Of a stretch of DNA of 7,700 nucleotides, positions 1 through 6,496 are shown one piece after another. Each line of letters opens with the position of its first letter. Position 1 is the stretch's first letter. Both the position numbers and the translations under genes were made by a program. The notes beneath the pieces were generated by a model, which was not told the DNA's origin, made no database searches, and saw only the letters and a program-made list of their open reading frames with translations. Origin of the DNA: Smithella sp. UBA2180 (GTDB taxonomy: Bacteria; Desulfobacterota; Syntrophia; Syntrophales; Smithellaceae); assembly GCA_002327415.1 (NCBI GenBank), contig DCVU01000064.1, positions 2,022 through 9,721 on the forward strand, given 5' to 3'.

Positions 1-279
1 TTCCCCAATTCGTGCTGGAATTGATGCTATTGCCAGAAAGCCTACTGAAGTGACTGAAAAAAGAGAAAGTTGATCTATTTTCTCCATCGGTTGTAAAATA
101 ACGCCCCAGCGATAAGAGCGCAACCATTGCATTAACATTATAAGGATGATGAAAAAAACAACATAGCTTATTTGGATTTTTTTCAGATCACGGAAGACAT
201 CCTGAAGATTAATTCCCCTTACGGACAAGTAAACAAGAATAATGCTGATCAGAATACCGAGGATAACTTTTTTATTCAT
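1..279 (-). CDS. Flippase-like / LPG-synthase transmembrane-region (UPF0104-type) membrane protein, N-terminal fragment
   Basis: The first 93 residues of an integral inner-membrane protein are present; the gene runs off the left edge in frame. It starts with MNKKVILGILISII at an ATG. Two hydrophobic stretches, about residues 5-20 and 38-52, look like the first two membrane helices. The second is followed by QWLRSYRWGVIL (51-62), which resembles the Arg/Trp segment seen early in this family. The fragment ends in a glycine-containing hydrophobic run and PARIGE (88-93), matching the family's conserved P-A-R-x-G-E. Members (YbhN/AglD-like, and the membrane half of MprF) are implicated in moving or modifying lipids or lipid-linked sugars, but the substrate here is unknown. 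The start lies 31 bases after the lipoprotein stop, so co-transcription is likely. The Shine-Dalgarno site is poor (only a GGCCGGG-like stretch upstream). The family call rests mainly on PARIGE and the helix layout. Confidence 0.75.
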   Translation of the reverse strand, partial: MNKKVILGILISIILVYLSVRGINLQDVFRDLKKIQISYVVFFIILIMLMQWLRSYRWGVILQPMEKIDQLSLFSVTSVGFLAIASIPARIGE

Positions 280-310
280 TTATATTTACCCGGCCATTTT
301 ATAGAAATTT

Positions 311-718
311 TTATTTTTTAACCAGGTAATCAGCAATTTTATCATGCAGGAGCTGGGACGATAGTTTGTTGCCCAGTAAGCCAACGCGAATGGCTACGGT
401 CGTTAGATTCTTTGATTTATATGTAATATCGAATTTAACTTTTTCATCATTTATTAATGTATTTATTCTTCCCTTGGCAATTTCTTTTTCAGGAACAACT
501 TCGATGCCTTTCATATCGGCTACGGTCTTTTCACAGGCGGCCCATACTTCATCGAATGAAGAACTATAATCAGTTTTCAATTCGCCATTGATATAATAAT
601 AAGTTCCTGCTGTACCCGCTCCGGCAGCGACTCCTCCTGCAATTATTGCCGCGCAACCGGAAAAAATAAAAAGAGCAAATAAGGATAAGATAAAGAGTAA
701 AAAATTATTTCTTTTCAT
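311..718 (-). CDS. Small DUF3568-like lipoprotein
   Basis: A 135-residue secreted lipoprotein of unknown function. Residues 1-21 form a signal peptide: a KR N-terminus, a long hydrophobic core, then FSGC with the lipidated cysteine at 22. Phe at the -3 position is less usual than Leu. Ala follows the Cys, with no Asp, which favours sorting to the outer membrane. A Gly/Ala-rich stretch follows (about 27-38), then TYYYINGELK, a segment with DEVW (about 56-59), and a C-terminal half containing AIRVGLLGNKLSSQLL. This layout matches my recollection of DUF3568 proteins in deltaproteobacteria. The chosen ATG has GGAGGA six bases upstream. An in-frame extension of 14 residues upstream is rejected because it would place a charged segment ahead of the signal peptide and run through that ribosome site. 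It is the first gene after dnaJ and precedes the flippase-like gene by 31 bases. The role is not established. Confidence 0.8.
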   Translation of the reverse strand: MKRNNFLLFILSLFALFIFSGCAAIIAGGVAAGAGTAGTYYYINGELKTDYSSSFDEVWAACEKTVADMKGIEVVPEKEIAKGRINTLINDEKVKFDITYKSKNLTTVAIRVGLLGNKLSSQLLHDKIADYLVKK

Positions 719-724
719 GTTTCT

Positions 725-730
725 TCCTCC
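725..730 (-). promoter_or_regulatory. Ribosome binding site deciding the lipoprotein start
   Basis: GGAGGA on the minus strand lies six bases before the ATG at 718. It fixes the start at the residue beginning the signal peptide and excludes the longer upstream frame. Confidence 0.8.
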
Positions 731-748
731 GGTAAATTTATTGTGGTA

Positions 749-777
749 TTTAAAGCACAAGTTATAGGGTAATGCAA
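749..777 (-). promoter_or_regulatory. Weak candidate sigma70-type promoter for the lipoprotein
   Basis: On the minus strand TTGCAT (772-777) is separated by 17 bases from TTTAAA (749-754). The match is only partial (3/6 and 4/6 to consensus). The position, about 30 bases before the lipoprotein start and within the 125-base gap after dnaJ, is suitable. Read-through from dnaJ is an equally good explanation for expression. Confidence 0.25.
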
Positions 778-790
778 TTGCTATTATGCG

Positions 791-814
791 ATACCATTCC
801 TTTAGAAATGATAT
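791..814 (-). other. RNA hairpin downstream of dnaJ
   Basis: The minus-strand transcript can fold a 10-base-pair stem (8 Watson-Crick pairs and 2 G-U pairs) closed by a UAAA loop, beginning 29 bases after the dnaJ stop. No U-run follows, so it is not a standard intrinsic terminator. It could be a processing or mRNA-end-protecting structure, or chance. The plus-strand version has mismatches, so if it is functional the minus strand is favoured. Confidence 0.35.
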
Positions 815-843
815 AAAAATTGAAAATGAGGAAAGACTAAAAA

Positions 844-1908
844 TCAGTTGGCTGTCTGATTGAGTTTTTCAAACTCGACTAAAAGTTCTTCCTGCTTTTT
901 GCTTAGTACCGTGGGAATTTTCACGAAAATTTCAATAATCTGATCCCCGCGTCCATAACCACGGATATGGGGGATTCCTTTGCCTTTGAGTCTGAAAGTT
1001 TGTCCGTTTTGCGTTCCTTTGGGAATTTTTAATTTTTCTTTGCCTTGAAGTGTAGGTACTTCAATTGTTCCTCCCAAAGAAGCATGAACAAAAGAAATAG
1101 GGATGCGGCAAATGATGTCATCAGCTGATCTGGAAAAAAAATCATGCTCTTCGACATGCAAAAATACATACAAATCACCGTCAAATCCGCCGCGATCTCC
1201 AGCTTCTCCTTCTCCGCGTAGACGCAGACGTGAACCCGTTTCCACGCCGGCGGGAATTTTCAGCTGCACGGTTTTGGATACTTGTTCTTTGCCCATGCCG
1301 CGGCAATTATCGCACGGCTTGGAGATGACTTTGCCATGTCCATTGCAATGCGGGCAGGTAGAGCTGATGGTAAAAAAACCGCTGGATTGAATTACCTGAC
1401 CGCGCCCCTTACAGGTACGGCATGTTTCGGGAGATGATCCGGGAGCGGCTCCGGTGCCGTGGCATTTATGGCAGGGAGCTAATTTTTCCAATTCAATGTT
1501 AGTGGTAAGTCCAAAGGCTGCATCAAGGAAAGAAATTTTCAGATCATAGCGTAAATCAGCGCCGGCAGCAGCTCCGGAACGCGATTGACCCCTTACATTT
1601 CCATATCCGAAAGCATCCTCGAAAATATTGCTGAAATGGGAAAAGATATCATCGAAGCCGCTGAATCCTCTGAATCCGGTGCTGTTTAAGCCTTCATGCC
1701 CATATTGGTCATATATTTCTCTTTTTTGTTTGTCGCTTAATACTTCATAAGCTTCAGCCGCTTCTTTGAATTTTTCTTCTGATTTTTTATTTCCCGGATT
1801 CCTGTCCGGATGACACTGCATTGCTATCGTGCGATAGCTTTTTTTTATCTCTTCATCTGAAGCATCTTTATCCACATTTAAAATTTCATAATAATCTTTT
1901 TTTGTCAT
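844..1908 (-). CDS. dnaJ: Chaperone protein DnaJ (class I Hsp40)
   Basis: A 354-residue cytoplasmic co-chaperone that delivers unfolded clients to DnaK and stimulates its ATPase. Domains in order: a J domain (about 4-70) with the HPD motif at 33-35; a Gly/Phe-rich linker (about 72-115) including a DIF-like motif at 87-89; a cysteine-rich zinc region (146-206) with all four CxxCxGxG repeats (CHKCHGTG, CRTCKGRG, CPHCNGHG, CDNCRGMG); and the two beta-sandwich client-binding domains to about 333. It is slightly shorter than typical DnaJ (about 370-380), mainly at the C-terminal tail after the second beta domain. No key residue is missing. The ATG is the only sensible start, since MTKKDYYEIL is the family N-terminus. 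The recognisable Shine-Dalgarno (AGAGGT) is unusually far away, 15 bases upstream. It follows purC by 23 bases and is probably co-transcribed. No dnaK or grpE lies nearby, so it could be a second DnaJ paralogue. Confidence 0.96.
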   Translation of the reverse strand: MTKKDYYEILNVDKDASDEEIKKSYRTIAMQCHPDRNPGNKKSEEKFKEAAEAYEVLSDKQKREIYDQYGHEGLNSTGFRGFSGFDDIFSHFSNIFEDAFGYGNVRGQSRSGAAAGADLRYDLKISFLDAAFGLTTNIELEKLAPCHKCHGTGAAPGSSPETCRTCKGRGQVIQSSGFFTISSTCPHCNGHGKVISKPCDNCRGMGKEQVSKTVQLKIPAGVETGSRLRLRGEGEAGDRGGFDGDLYVFLHVEEHDFFSRSADDIICRIPISFVHASLGGTIEVPTLQGKEKLKIPKGTQNGQTFRLKGKGIPHIRGYGRGDQIIEIFVKIPTVLSKKQEELLVEFEKLNQTAN

Positions 1909-1931
1909 GAGCTTTTTACATCAACCTCTTA

Positions 1932-2813
1932 TTATTCCATAAGGCGCTTTAGCGCTTCTTCGTATCTTTCCTTTGTATTTTCTATAATTTCCGCAGGTAA
2001 TTCCGGCGCGGGCGGCTTTTGATTCCACTTTATGGAAAGAAGATAGTCCCGCAGGAACTGCTTATCAAAACTTTTTTGCGGTCGGCCTTCTTGATAATCA
2101 TCGGCAGGCCAGAAGCGGGAAGAATCGGGAGTCAGCAATTCATCAATCAGGATTAATTCCTTGCCCATCATGCCAAACTCCATTTTAGTATCGGCAATGA
2201 TAATTCCAGTCTTCAATGCTATTGCCGCCGCCCTTTCATAAATAGCAATGGAAATCTTTATAACTTTTTCGGTTAATTCCGCGCCGATAAGATCCTCCGT
2301 TTCTTTTCTATTAATGGGAGAATCATGTTCGCCTGCCTCCGCTTTAGTGGTCGGGGTGAAAATGGGTTCAGGTAATTTGGATGATTCTTTTAAACCGTCA
2401 GGGAGTCTAATTCCGGAAACCGTTTTATTGTGTTGATAATCTTTCCAGCCGGAGCCGCTCAAATAACCGCGGACAATACATTCAACCGGCAGCGGGTTAG
2501 CCTTTTTAACTAACATGCTTCTGCCTTCCAGGCTTTTGCGATAGAGCGCGCATTCTTCGGGAAACTCAGCAGGATTTGTGGAAACAATGTGATTGCCGAT
2601 AATATCTTTCATTTTTTCGAACCAGAAGGCGGACATGCGGTTTAGAATTGTGCCTTTGCCGGGTACGGGATCGGGCATGATAACATCGAATGCCGAGATG
2701 CGGTCGGTGGTCACAATGAGCAAATAGTTTTTTACGGAATAAATATCGCGAACTTTTCCACGGCCAATCAGTTTCAGATTTTTAAATTCTGTTGTTTGTA
2801 TGCTGTTGTTCAT
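1932..2813 (-). CDS. purC: Phosphoribosylaminoimidazole-succinocarboxamide synthase (SAICAR synthase)
   Basis: A 293-residue cytosolic enzyme of de novo purine synthesis. It ligates aspartate to CAIR using ATP to give SAICAR. Visible motifs: GKVRDIYSV (19-27, nucleotide-binding start of the fold), DRISAFD (37-43), ECIVRGYLSGSGWKDY (111-126), FTPTTKAEAGEHD (152-164, substrate binding), the family signature IIADTKMEFG (205-214) and IDELLTPDSSRFW (223-235). It is the long form (about 290-310 residues, as in yeast Ade1) rather than the roughly 237-residue E. coli type, and looks complete. The ATG has AAGGAG nine bases upstream, abutting the stop of the hydrolase gene 15 bases away. That indicates one transcript with the hydrolase upstream and dnaJ downstream. 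No other purine gene is in the window, and no purine riboswitch is visible ahead of the cluster. Confidence 0.97.
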   Translation of the reverse strand: MNNSIQTTEFKNLKLIGRGKVRDIYSVKNYLLIVTTDRISAFDVIMPDPVPGKGTILNRMSAFWFEKMKDIIGNHIVSTNPAEFPEECALYRKSLEGRSMLVKKANPLPVECIVRGYLSGSGWKDYQHNKTVSGIRLPDGLKESSKLPEPIFTPTTKAEAGEHDSPINRKETEDLIGAELTEKVIKISIAIYERAAAIALKTGIIIADTKMEFGMMGKELILIDELLTPDSSRFWPADDYQEGRPQKSFDKQFLRDYLLSIKWNQKPPAPELPAEIIENTKERYEEALKRLME

Positions 2814-2822
2814 AAAGATAAA

Positions 2823-2828
2823 CTCCTT
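2823..2828 (-). promoter_or_regulatory. Strong purC ribosome binding site adjoining the upstream stop codon
   Basis: AAGGAG on the minus strand is nine bases before the purC ATG. It begins immediately after the TAA of the preceding hydrolase gene, as in tightly packed operons. Confidence 0.75.
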
Positions 2829-3458
2829 TTATTGAACGAATGGATTGCAGGTTTTTTCATGGCCTATAGTGGACGTTGGCATGCGGCCGTAATTATGCCC
2901 GGGCATTACTTTAGTGTCTTCGGGCAGACAAAAGAGTTTTTCCTTGATGGCTTTGTACATTGTCTGCGATGACCCGCCTGGTAAGTCTGTTCTGCCAACA
3001 GCTTCAACAAATAGTGTATCTCCTGTAAATACATAGCCGGGTGTATATAAACTGATTCCGCCGGGAGAGTGTCCCGGAGTATGAATAACCTTAAGCTCAA
3101 CGTTGCCTACGGAAATTATATCACCGTCTTTTACCAGAATATCGGCCGGAGGAGAGGCTTTCGCTCCGAACATCTTTAAAATCATGGCCGGTGTGTGAGT
3201 CAGCATAATGGCGTCGTCTTCGTGAACGATAATTTTGGCACCGGTTGCTTTTTGCATTTCCGTATTGCCGCTGATGTGATCAACATGGCTATGGGTATTA
3301 ACGATGTAATTAATCTTAAGATTGTTTTTTTTAGCCTCTGCAATAATTCCTTTGATATCAGCCGCCGGATCAATAACCAGAGCGTCTCCGGTTATCGGGT
3401 CGCCGACAAGATAAGCAAATACTGCCATTGGGCTTACCTGAATTTGTTTTACGAACAT
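2829..3458 (-). CDS. Metallo-beta-lactamase-fold hydrolase, glyoxalase II-like
   Basis: A 209-residue cytoplasmic metal-dependent hydrolase. It carries the complete metal-ligand set of the fold: THSHVDH (H56, H58, D60, H61), H130 in HTPGHSPGG, D147 in FTGDTLF, and H188 in PGHNYG. The segment GRTDLPGGS (155-163) followed by LPEDTKVMPGH and a C-terminal TIGHEKTCNPF resembles the short YcbL-type glyoxalase II group. That group lacks the separate C-terminal glutathione-binding domain of classical GloB. Thioester hydrolysis, such as of S-lactoylglutathione or a related thiol conjugate, is a reasonable inference but the substrate is not proven. A persulfide dioxygenase (ETHE1) is less likely given the match to YcbL-type ends. 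The ATG has GAGGAG seven bases upstream. A TTG five codons earlier overlaps that site and is rejected. It is first in the cluster with purC and dnaJ. Confidence 0.9.
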   Translation of the reverse strand: MFVKQIQVSPMAVFAYLVGDPITGDALVIDPAADIKGIIAEAKKNNLKINYIVNTHSHVDHISGNTEMQKATGAKIIVHEDDAIMLTHTPAMILKMFGAKASPPADILVKDGDIISVGNVELKVIHTPGHSPGGISLYTPGYVFTGDTLFVEAVGRTDLPGGSSQTMYKAIKEKLFCLPEDTKVMPGHNYGRMPTSTIGHEKTCNPFVQ

Positions 3459-3465
3459 TATTTTG

Positions 3466-3471
3466 CTCCTC
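3466..3471 (-). promoter_or_regulatory. Ribosome binding site deciding the hydrolase start
   Basis: GAGGAG seven bases before the ATG at 3458. The alternative TTG start at 3473 overlaps this site, so the shorter protein beginning MFVKQIQV is the right one. Confidence 0.8.
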
Positions 3472-3485
3472 AAAAAAGTGCATGG

Positions 3486-3515
3486 CTAATAACATTTTTT
3501 TATTGAAAACGTCAA
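3486..3515 (-). promoter_or_regulatory. Candidate sigma70-type promoter for the hydrolase-purC-dnaJ cluster
   Basis: On the minus strand TTGACG (3510-3515, 5/6 to consensus) lies 18 bases from TATTAG (3486-3491, 4/6). Its position in the gap after rsmB, about 28 bases before the hydrolase start, suits a promoter for the three-gene cluster. The spacer is very A-rich. No intrinsic terminator for rsmB is visible in this gap, so read-through from the fmt operon is also possible. Confidence 0.45.
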
Positions 3516-3546
3516 CTTAAATTTGGTATGTAAGAATTAGATATTA

Positions 3547-4887
3547 TTAATATTTTAGTATTGCCCCGAAGAATCCGTCCATATTGTGCTTGTGCGGATA
3601 AGTGTGAAAAAATCCGCGGCTGTCAATCAATTGCCGGTTAATTGAATCAGTAGGGCGGCATAAGGAAAAATCAGGGTTGTGCTTTAAAAAATCGTCAACA
3701 ATATTTTCGTTTTCTTCAGGCAGAAGTGAACAGGTGCAATATATTAGGTAGCCACCTTTTTTGACAGCTGCCGATGCGTTTTGCAAAATTATTTTTTGAG
3801 CGGCGGTAAAATTACGTAAATCTTTTTCTGTTGTGCGCCATTTGATTTCCGGATTGCGGCGCAATGTTCCCGTACCGGAGCAGGGCGCGTCTACCAGAAC
3901 ATAACCAAATTTCTCTTTTAGGGAATCATGAAGGCAGACACTTAAATCTCCTGTTTGCGTTTCAATGATATTTATTCCTAACCGTTCTGTTTCCAGTTTT
4001 AATTCGGCAATTTTTCCTGGGTTACGATCAATCGCGACAATTTTCCCTTTGTTTTTAAGAATTGCGGCAAGATGTGTAGTCTTGCCTCCCGAGCCTGCGC
4101 AGGCATCCAATATGGATTCATTGCTGTTGGGTTTAATCAGATAAGAAATCAATTGCGCCGCTTCATCCTGAACACGCAGAAAACCGCTCTCAAAGAAATC
4201 GGTTTTCTGAAGGGGACTGGCGGAAGTGTTCAGGATAATGCCGTCAGGAGAATATTTAGTTTCTTCCGGAGCAAATTCGGCAGAGGTAAGTTTTTGTTTT
4301 ATTTCGTTGCTTGATATTTTCAGTGTATTAACGCGCAAAGTCAGCGTTGGCAATTCGTTATTAGCCGAACATAAAGATTTTGTTTCCTCGGGACCAAATA
4401 TTTTTATCCATCTTTTAACGAGCCAGAACGGATGCGAATGAAATGCCGCTATGTACTCAGCCGGATTTATTTCCAAAGAAGGGAAGGGTATCTTTTGGCC
4501 GCGCCGCAGATAGTTTCTTAAAATGGCATTGACCAGCGCGCTTTTATCCGGCTTTAGTATTTTGGTGATCTTGACAGCTTCGTTTACAACGGCAAAAGCA
4601 GGCAGTCGGTCGCTGAATTTTAGCTGATAGAGACTAAGGCGCAAAACATTTTTTACGCCTTCGTCCATCTTGTCAAGATCTCCGCGATAGAATTTTGTTA
4701 ATATCCAGTCGAGGTGACCACGAAAGCGCAGTACTCCGTAAACAAGATGAGTAAGCAAACGCCCGTCCGGTGTTCCCGATAAAGCGTTTTTGTCCAGACA
4801 ATCATCAATCAACGGACTGGCGAAATCCTGACAAGTGCTTACTTTATTTAAAATGTCGACGGCCTGATGGCGAACTGATATTTTCAT
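3547..4887 (-). CDS. rsmB: 16S rRNA (cytosine-967-C5)-methyltransferase RsmB
   Basis: A 446-residue cytoplasmic enzyme that methylates C5 of 16S rRNA cytosine 967 (E. coli numbering) with S-adenosylmethionine. The N-terminal region (about 4-130) is the NusB-like RNA-binding domain, including LVYGVLRFRGHLDWIL and VNEAVKI. The C-terminal Rossmann domain has the SAM loop DACAGSGGKT (261-270), an acidic residue in AIDRNP (D287), and DAPCSGTG (333-340), whose C336 is the family's release cysteine. CTCS (384-387) supplies the catalytic nucleophile C386. The C-terminus HNMDGFFGAIL is the usual family ending, and the length is typical (E. coli 429). The ATG overlaps the TGA of the acyltransferase as ATGA, which implies translational coupling. 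It sits in the fmt operon, as is common in bacteria. Other RsmB/NOP2 paralogues are less likely because of the NusB-like domain. Confidence 0.96.
   Translation of the reverse strand: MKISVRHQAVDILNKVSTCQDFASPLIDDCLDKNALSGTPDGRLLTHLVYGVLRFRGHLDWILTKFYRGDLDKMDEGVKNVLRLSLYQLKFSDRLPAFAVVNEAVKITKILKPDKSALVNAILRNYLRRGQKIPFPSLEINPAEYIAAFHSHPFWLVKRWIKIFGPEETKSLCSANNELPTLTLRVNTLKISSNEIKQKLTSAEFAPEETKYSPDGIILNTSASPLQKTDFFESGFLRVQDEAAQLISYLIKPNSNESILDACAGSGGKTTHLAAILKNKGKIVAIDRNPGKIAELKLETERLGINIIETQTGDLSVCLHDSLKEKFGYVLVDAPCSGTGTLRRNPEIKWRTTEKDLRNFTAAQKIILQNASAAVKKGGYLIYCTCSLLPEENENIVDDFLKHNPDFSLCRPTDSINRQLIDSRGFFHTYPHKHNMDGFFGAILKY
4884..4887 (-). other. ATGA stop/start overlap between acyltransferase and rsmB
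   Basis: The minus-strand ATGA holds the rsmB ATG (4887-4885) and the acyltransferase TGA (4886-4884). Such overlaps commonly couple translation, so rsmB output is likely tied to translation of the acyltransferase. Confidence 0.85.
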
Positions 4888-5486
4888 GATTTAGAATGGA
4901 TAACCACGAGACTTGCTTGCTCGGGATATTTGCCTTTGACTGTCAGATAAAAATTGCGAATTATGTTCATATCCTTTTCCATATAACCGGTGGGGTATAT
5001 TAGAGGACCTGCTCCACCGGTTTTTCTTTCGTAATCGATAAACGCCAATAAAATGGGAACATGGGCATTCAGGGCAATATAATAAAACCCTGATTTCCAG
5101 TAATCCATTTTATGACGCGTGCCTTCGGGAGCCAGGGCGAGAATAAACTTTTCATTTTTCTCAAATTCGGATGCCACGTGCTCAACGAAATTGGTGGACG
5201 ATGACCTGTCAACCGGGACGCCTCCCGACCACTTCATCAGTAAAGAAAAAGGTCCGCGAAATAACTCTTTTTTGGCGACGTAACAGGCATCCAGTTTCAG
5301 GGCAAACGCCAGAAGAATTCCATGGAATAAATCCCAGTTGGATGTATGCGGCGCGACAACAAGAATATATTTTGCTTTTTGGGGCAGCCGTCCAGATACT
5401 TTCCAACCAAGTATTTTTAAGAGAACCAGGGAAATACCGCGAAAAAATGATTTTACAACGGATGTATTAAAAATCGTATGATGCAT
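4884..5486 (-). CDS. Lysophospholipid acyltransferase family protein (PlsC-like)
   Basis: A 200-residue, probably membrane-associated acyltransferase of the glycerolipid/LPLAT superfamily. It has the catalytic H-x4-D motif in APHTSNWD (H47, D52), the acceptor-site block GGVPVDR (88-94) and PEGTR (120-124). WKSGFYYIA (130-138) and IDYERKTGGAGPL follow, typical of the short HTSNWD subgroup. A hydrophobic N-terminal stretch (about 18-27) could anchor it at the inner membrane. The usual role is acyl transfer to lysophosphatidate or a related glycerolipid. The actual acceptor cannot be read from sequence, and lipid A or ornithine-lipid-type acylation remains possible. The ATG at 5486 has AGGGAG ten bases upstream. 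An in-frame TTG nine codons earlier has no ribosome site and is rejected. It starts 38 bases after fmt and its stop overlaps the rsmB start (ATGA), so all three are one operon. Confidence 0.88.
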   Translation of the reverse strand: MHHTIFNTSVVKSFFRGISLVLLKILGWKVSGRLPQKAKYILVVAPHTSNWDLFHGILLAFALKLDACYVAKKELFRGPFSLLMKWSGGVPVDRSSSTNFVEHVASEFEKNEKFILALAPEGTRHKMDYWKSGFYYIALNAHVPILLAFIDYERKTGGAGPLIYPTGYMEKDMNIIRNFYLTVKGKYPEQASLVVIHSKS

Positions 5487-5496
5487 ACATTCCCAG

Positions 5497-5502
5497 CTCC
5501 CT
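5497..5502 (-). promoter_or_regulatory. Ribosome binding site deciding the acyltransferase start
   Basis: AGGGAG on the minus strand is ten bases before the ATG at 5486. It supports that start over the upstream TTG at 5513, which has no comparable site. Confidence 0.6.
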
Positions 5503-5524
5503 GATTGATGCAAAAGTTATTCAT

Positions 5525-6463
5525 TCATTGCAAAACATATCCCGTCTTTAGTTGATGACCGCGCAGGAAGTCCGAAATCAGCATTCTTTTCTTTCCCGCC
5601 AATTGTACATCTTTTAAAATTACGTAACCGTTTGCTGCCGCCACAGATAGGCCAGCCGCAGTAGTATAACCAATTGTGCCCGGTGGCTGATTAATATTTT
5701 CCGTTAGTGCTTCGGCTGTAAAAATTTTCAGAGATTGTCCATCTAGTGATGTGTAGGCAGTAGGCGAGGGACTTAGGCCACGGATTAGATTTATAATGTC
5801 CAAGGCTTTATTGTTCCAGTTGATCTTTCCTGTTTCTTTTGTCAGGCGTGGCGCGAATGTTGCGTCCGAGGCATCCTGCGGTTTTCTCTTTGCGGTTCCG
5901 TTTGTCATTTGCTCAATGGATTTTATCAGCAATGTCGCACCCAGTTGCGCAAGACGGTCATGCAATTCACCGAAAGTTTCGGTAGAGCCGAGTTCAGTTT
6001 CTTCCTGCAGAATAATATCGCCGGAATCCATTCCTTCGTCCATGATCATAATGCTGACGCCGGTCTTTGTTTCACCAAGAATAATCTGCCAGTTAAGCGG
6101 AGCTGCGCCGCGGTATTTCGGCAGAAGGGACGGGTGGATATTCAGGCATTTCAGGGGCGGATAATCGATAATTGCTTTGGGCAGAATTTGGCCGAAAGCT
6201 ACCAACACGACCATATCCGGATTAAGTTTTCTAAAAATTTCTAGAAAAGATTCCTCTCTTACTTTTTGAGGCTGAAAAACAGGCAGGCCAAATTCCTGCG
6301 CCAGAATTTTAACCGGCGGCGCGACTTCTTTTAAGCCTCTGCCCTTGGGGCGGTCAGGCTGGGAGACAACGCCGGCTATCGGATAATTCAGCTCATGCAA
6401 CAGGCGCAATGCAGGAAGCGCGAAAGCGGGCGTACCCATAAAAAGAATGCGTGGCTTGGCCAT
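5525..6463 (-). CDS. fmt: Methionyl-tRNA formyltransferase
   Basis: A 312-residue cytosolic enzyme that formylates Met-tRNA(fMet) with 10-formyl-tetrahydrofolate to make the bacterial initiator tRNA. The N-terminal formyltransferase domain starts ILFMGTPAFALPAL and has QPDRPKGRG (35-43, the loop contacting the tRNA acceptor stem). The core is LNIHPSLLPKYRGAAP (107-122), with catalytic N108 and H110, and D146 in MDEGMDSGDI. The C-terminal OB-like domain (about 210-312) contains KINW, a PTAYT segment and the family's AGKKRMLISDFLRG (289-302). Length and all key residues are normal. The ATG has AAAGGA/AAGGAC about eight bases upstream and a good promoter ahead. It is the first gene of the operon with the acyltransferase and rsmB. 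The frequent upstream partner def (peptide deformylase) is not here; a divergent transporter gene occupies that side. Confidence 0.97.
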   Translation of the reverse strand: MAKPRILFMGTPAFALPALRLLHELNYPIAGVVSQPDRPKGRGLKEVAPPVKILAQEFGLPVFQPQKVREESFLEIFRKLNPDMVVLVAFGQILPKAIIDYPPLKCLNIHPSLLPKYRGAAPLNWQIILGETKTGVSIMIMDEGMDSGDIILQEETELGSTETFGELHDRLAQLGATLLIKSIEQMTNGTAKRKPQDASDATFAPRLTKETGKINWNNKALDIINLIRGLSPSPTAYTSLDGQSLKIFTAEALTENINQPPGTIGYTTAAGLSVAAANGYVILKDVQLAGKKRMLISDFLRGHQLKTGYVLQ

Positions 6464-6483
6464 GGGAAAATGTCCTTTATTTT

Positions 6484-6495
6484 TTTTCTAGAAAA
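6484..6495. repeat. Perfect 12-base palindrome TTTTCTAGAAAA
   Basis: TTTTCTAGAAAA is its own reverse complement. It lies between the fmt -10 box and the fmt ribosome site, around the expected transcription start. It could be a repressor operator or a chance product of the A/T-rich flanks; no second copy is visible in this intergenic region. Confidence 0.4.
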
Positions 6496-6496
6496 C

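Noticed and set aside
719..760. Extended lipoprotein start adding 14 residues
   Set aside because: The extension runs through the GGAGGA ribosome site and would bury the signal peptide; the ATG at 718 gives a normal lipoprotein signal.
3459..3473. TTG start five codons upstream for the metallo-hydrolase
   Set aside because: The TTG overlaps the GAGGAG ribosome site that serves the ATG at 3458.
3474..3546. Intrinsic terminator after rsmB
   Set aside because: A-rich and T-rich runs are present but I found no GC stem ahead of a U-run on the minus strand.
5487..5513. TTG start nine codons upstream for the acyltransferase
   Set aside because: No ribosome site precedes it, while AGGGAG is well placed for the ATG at 5486.
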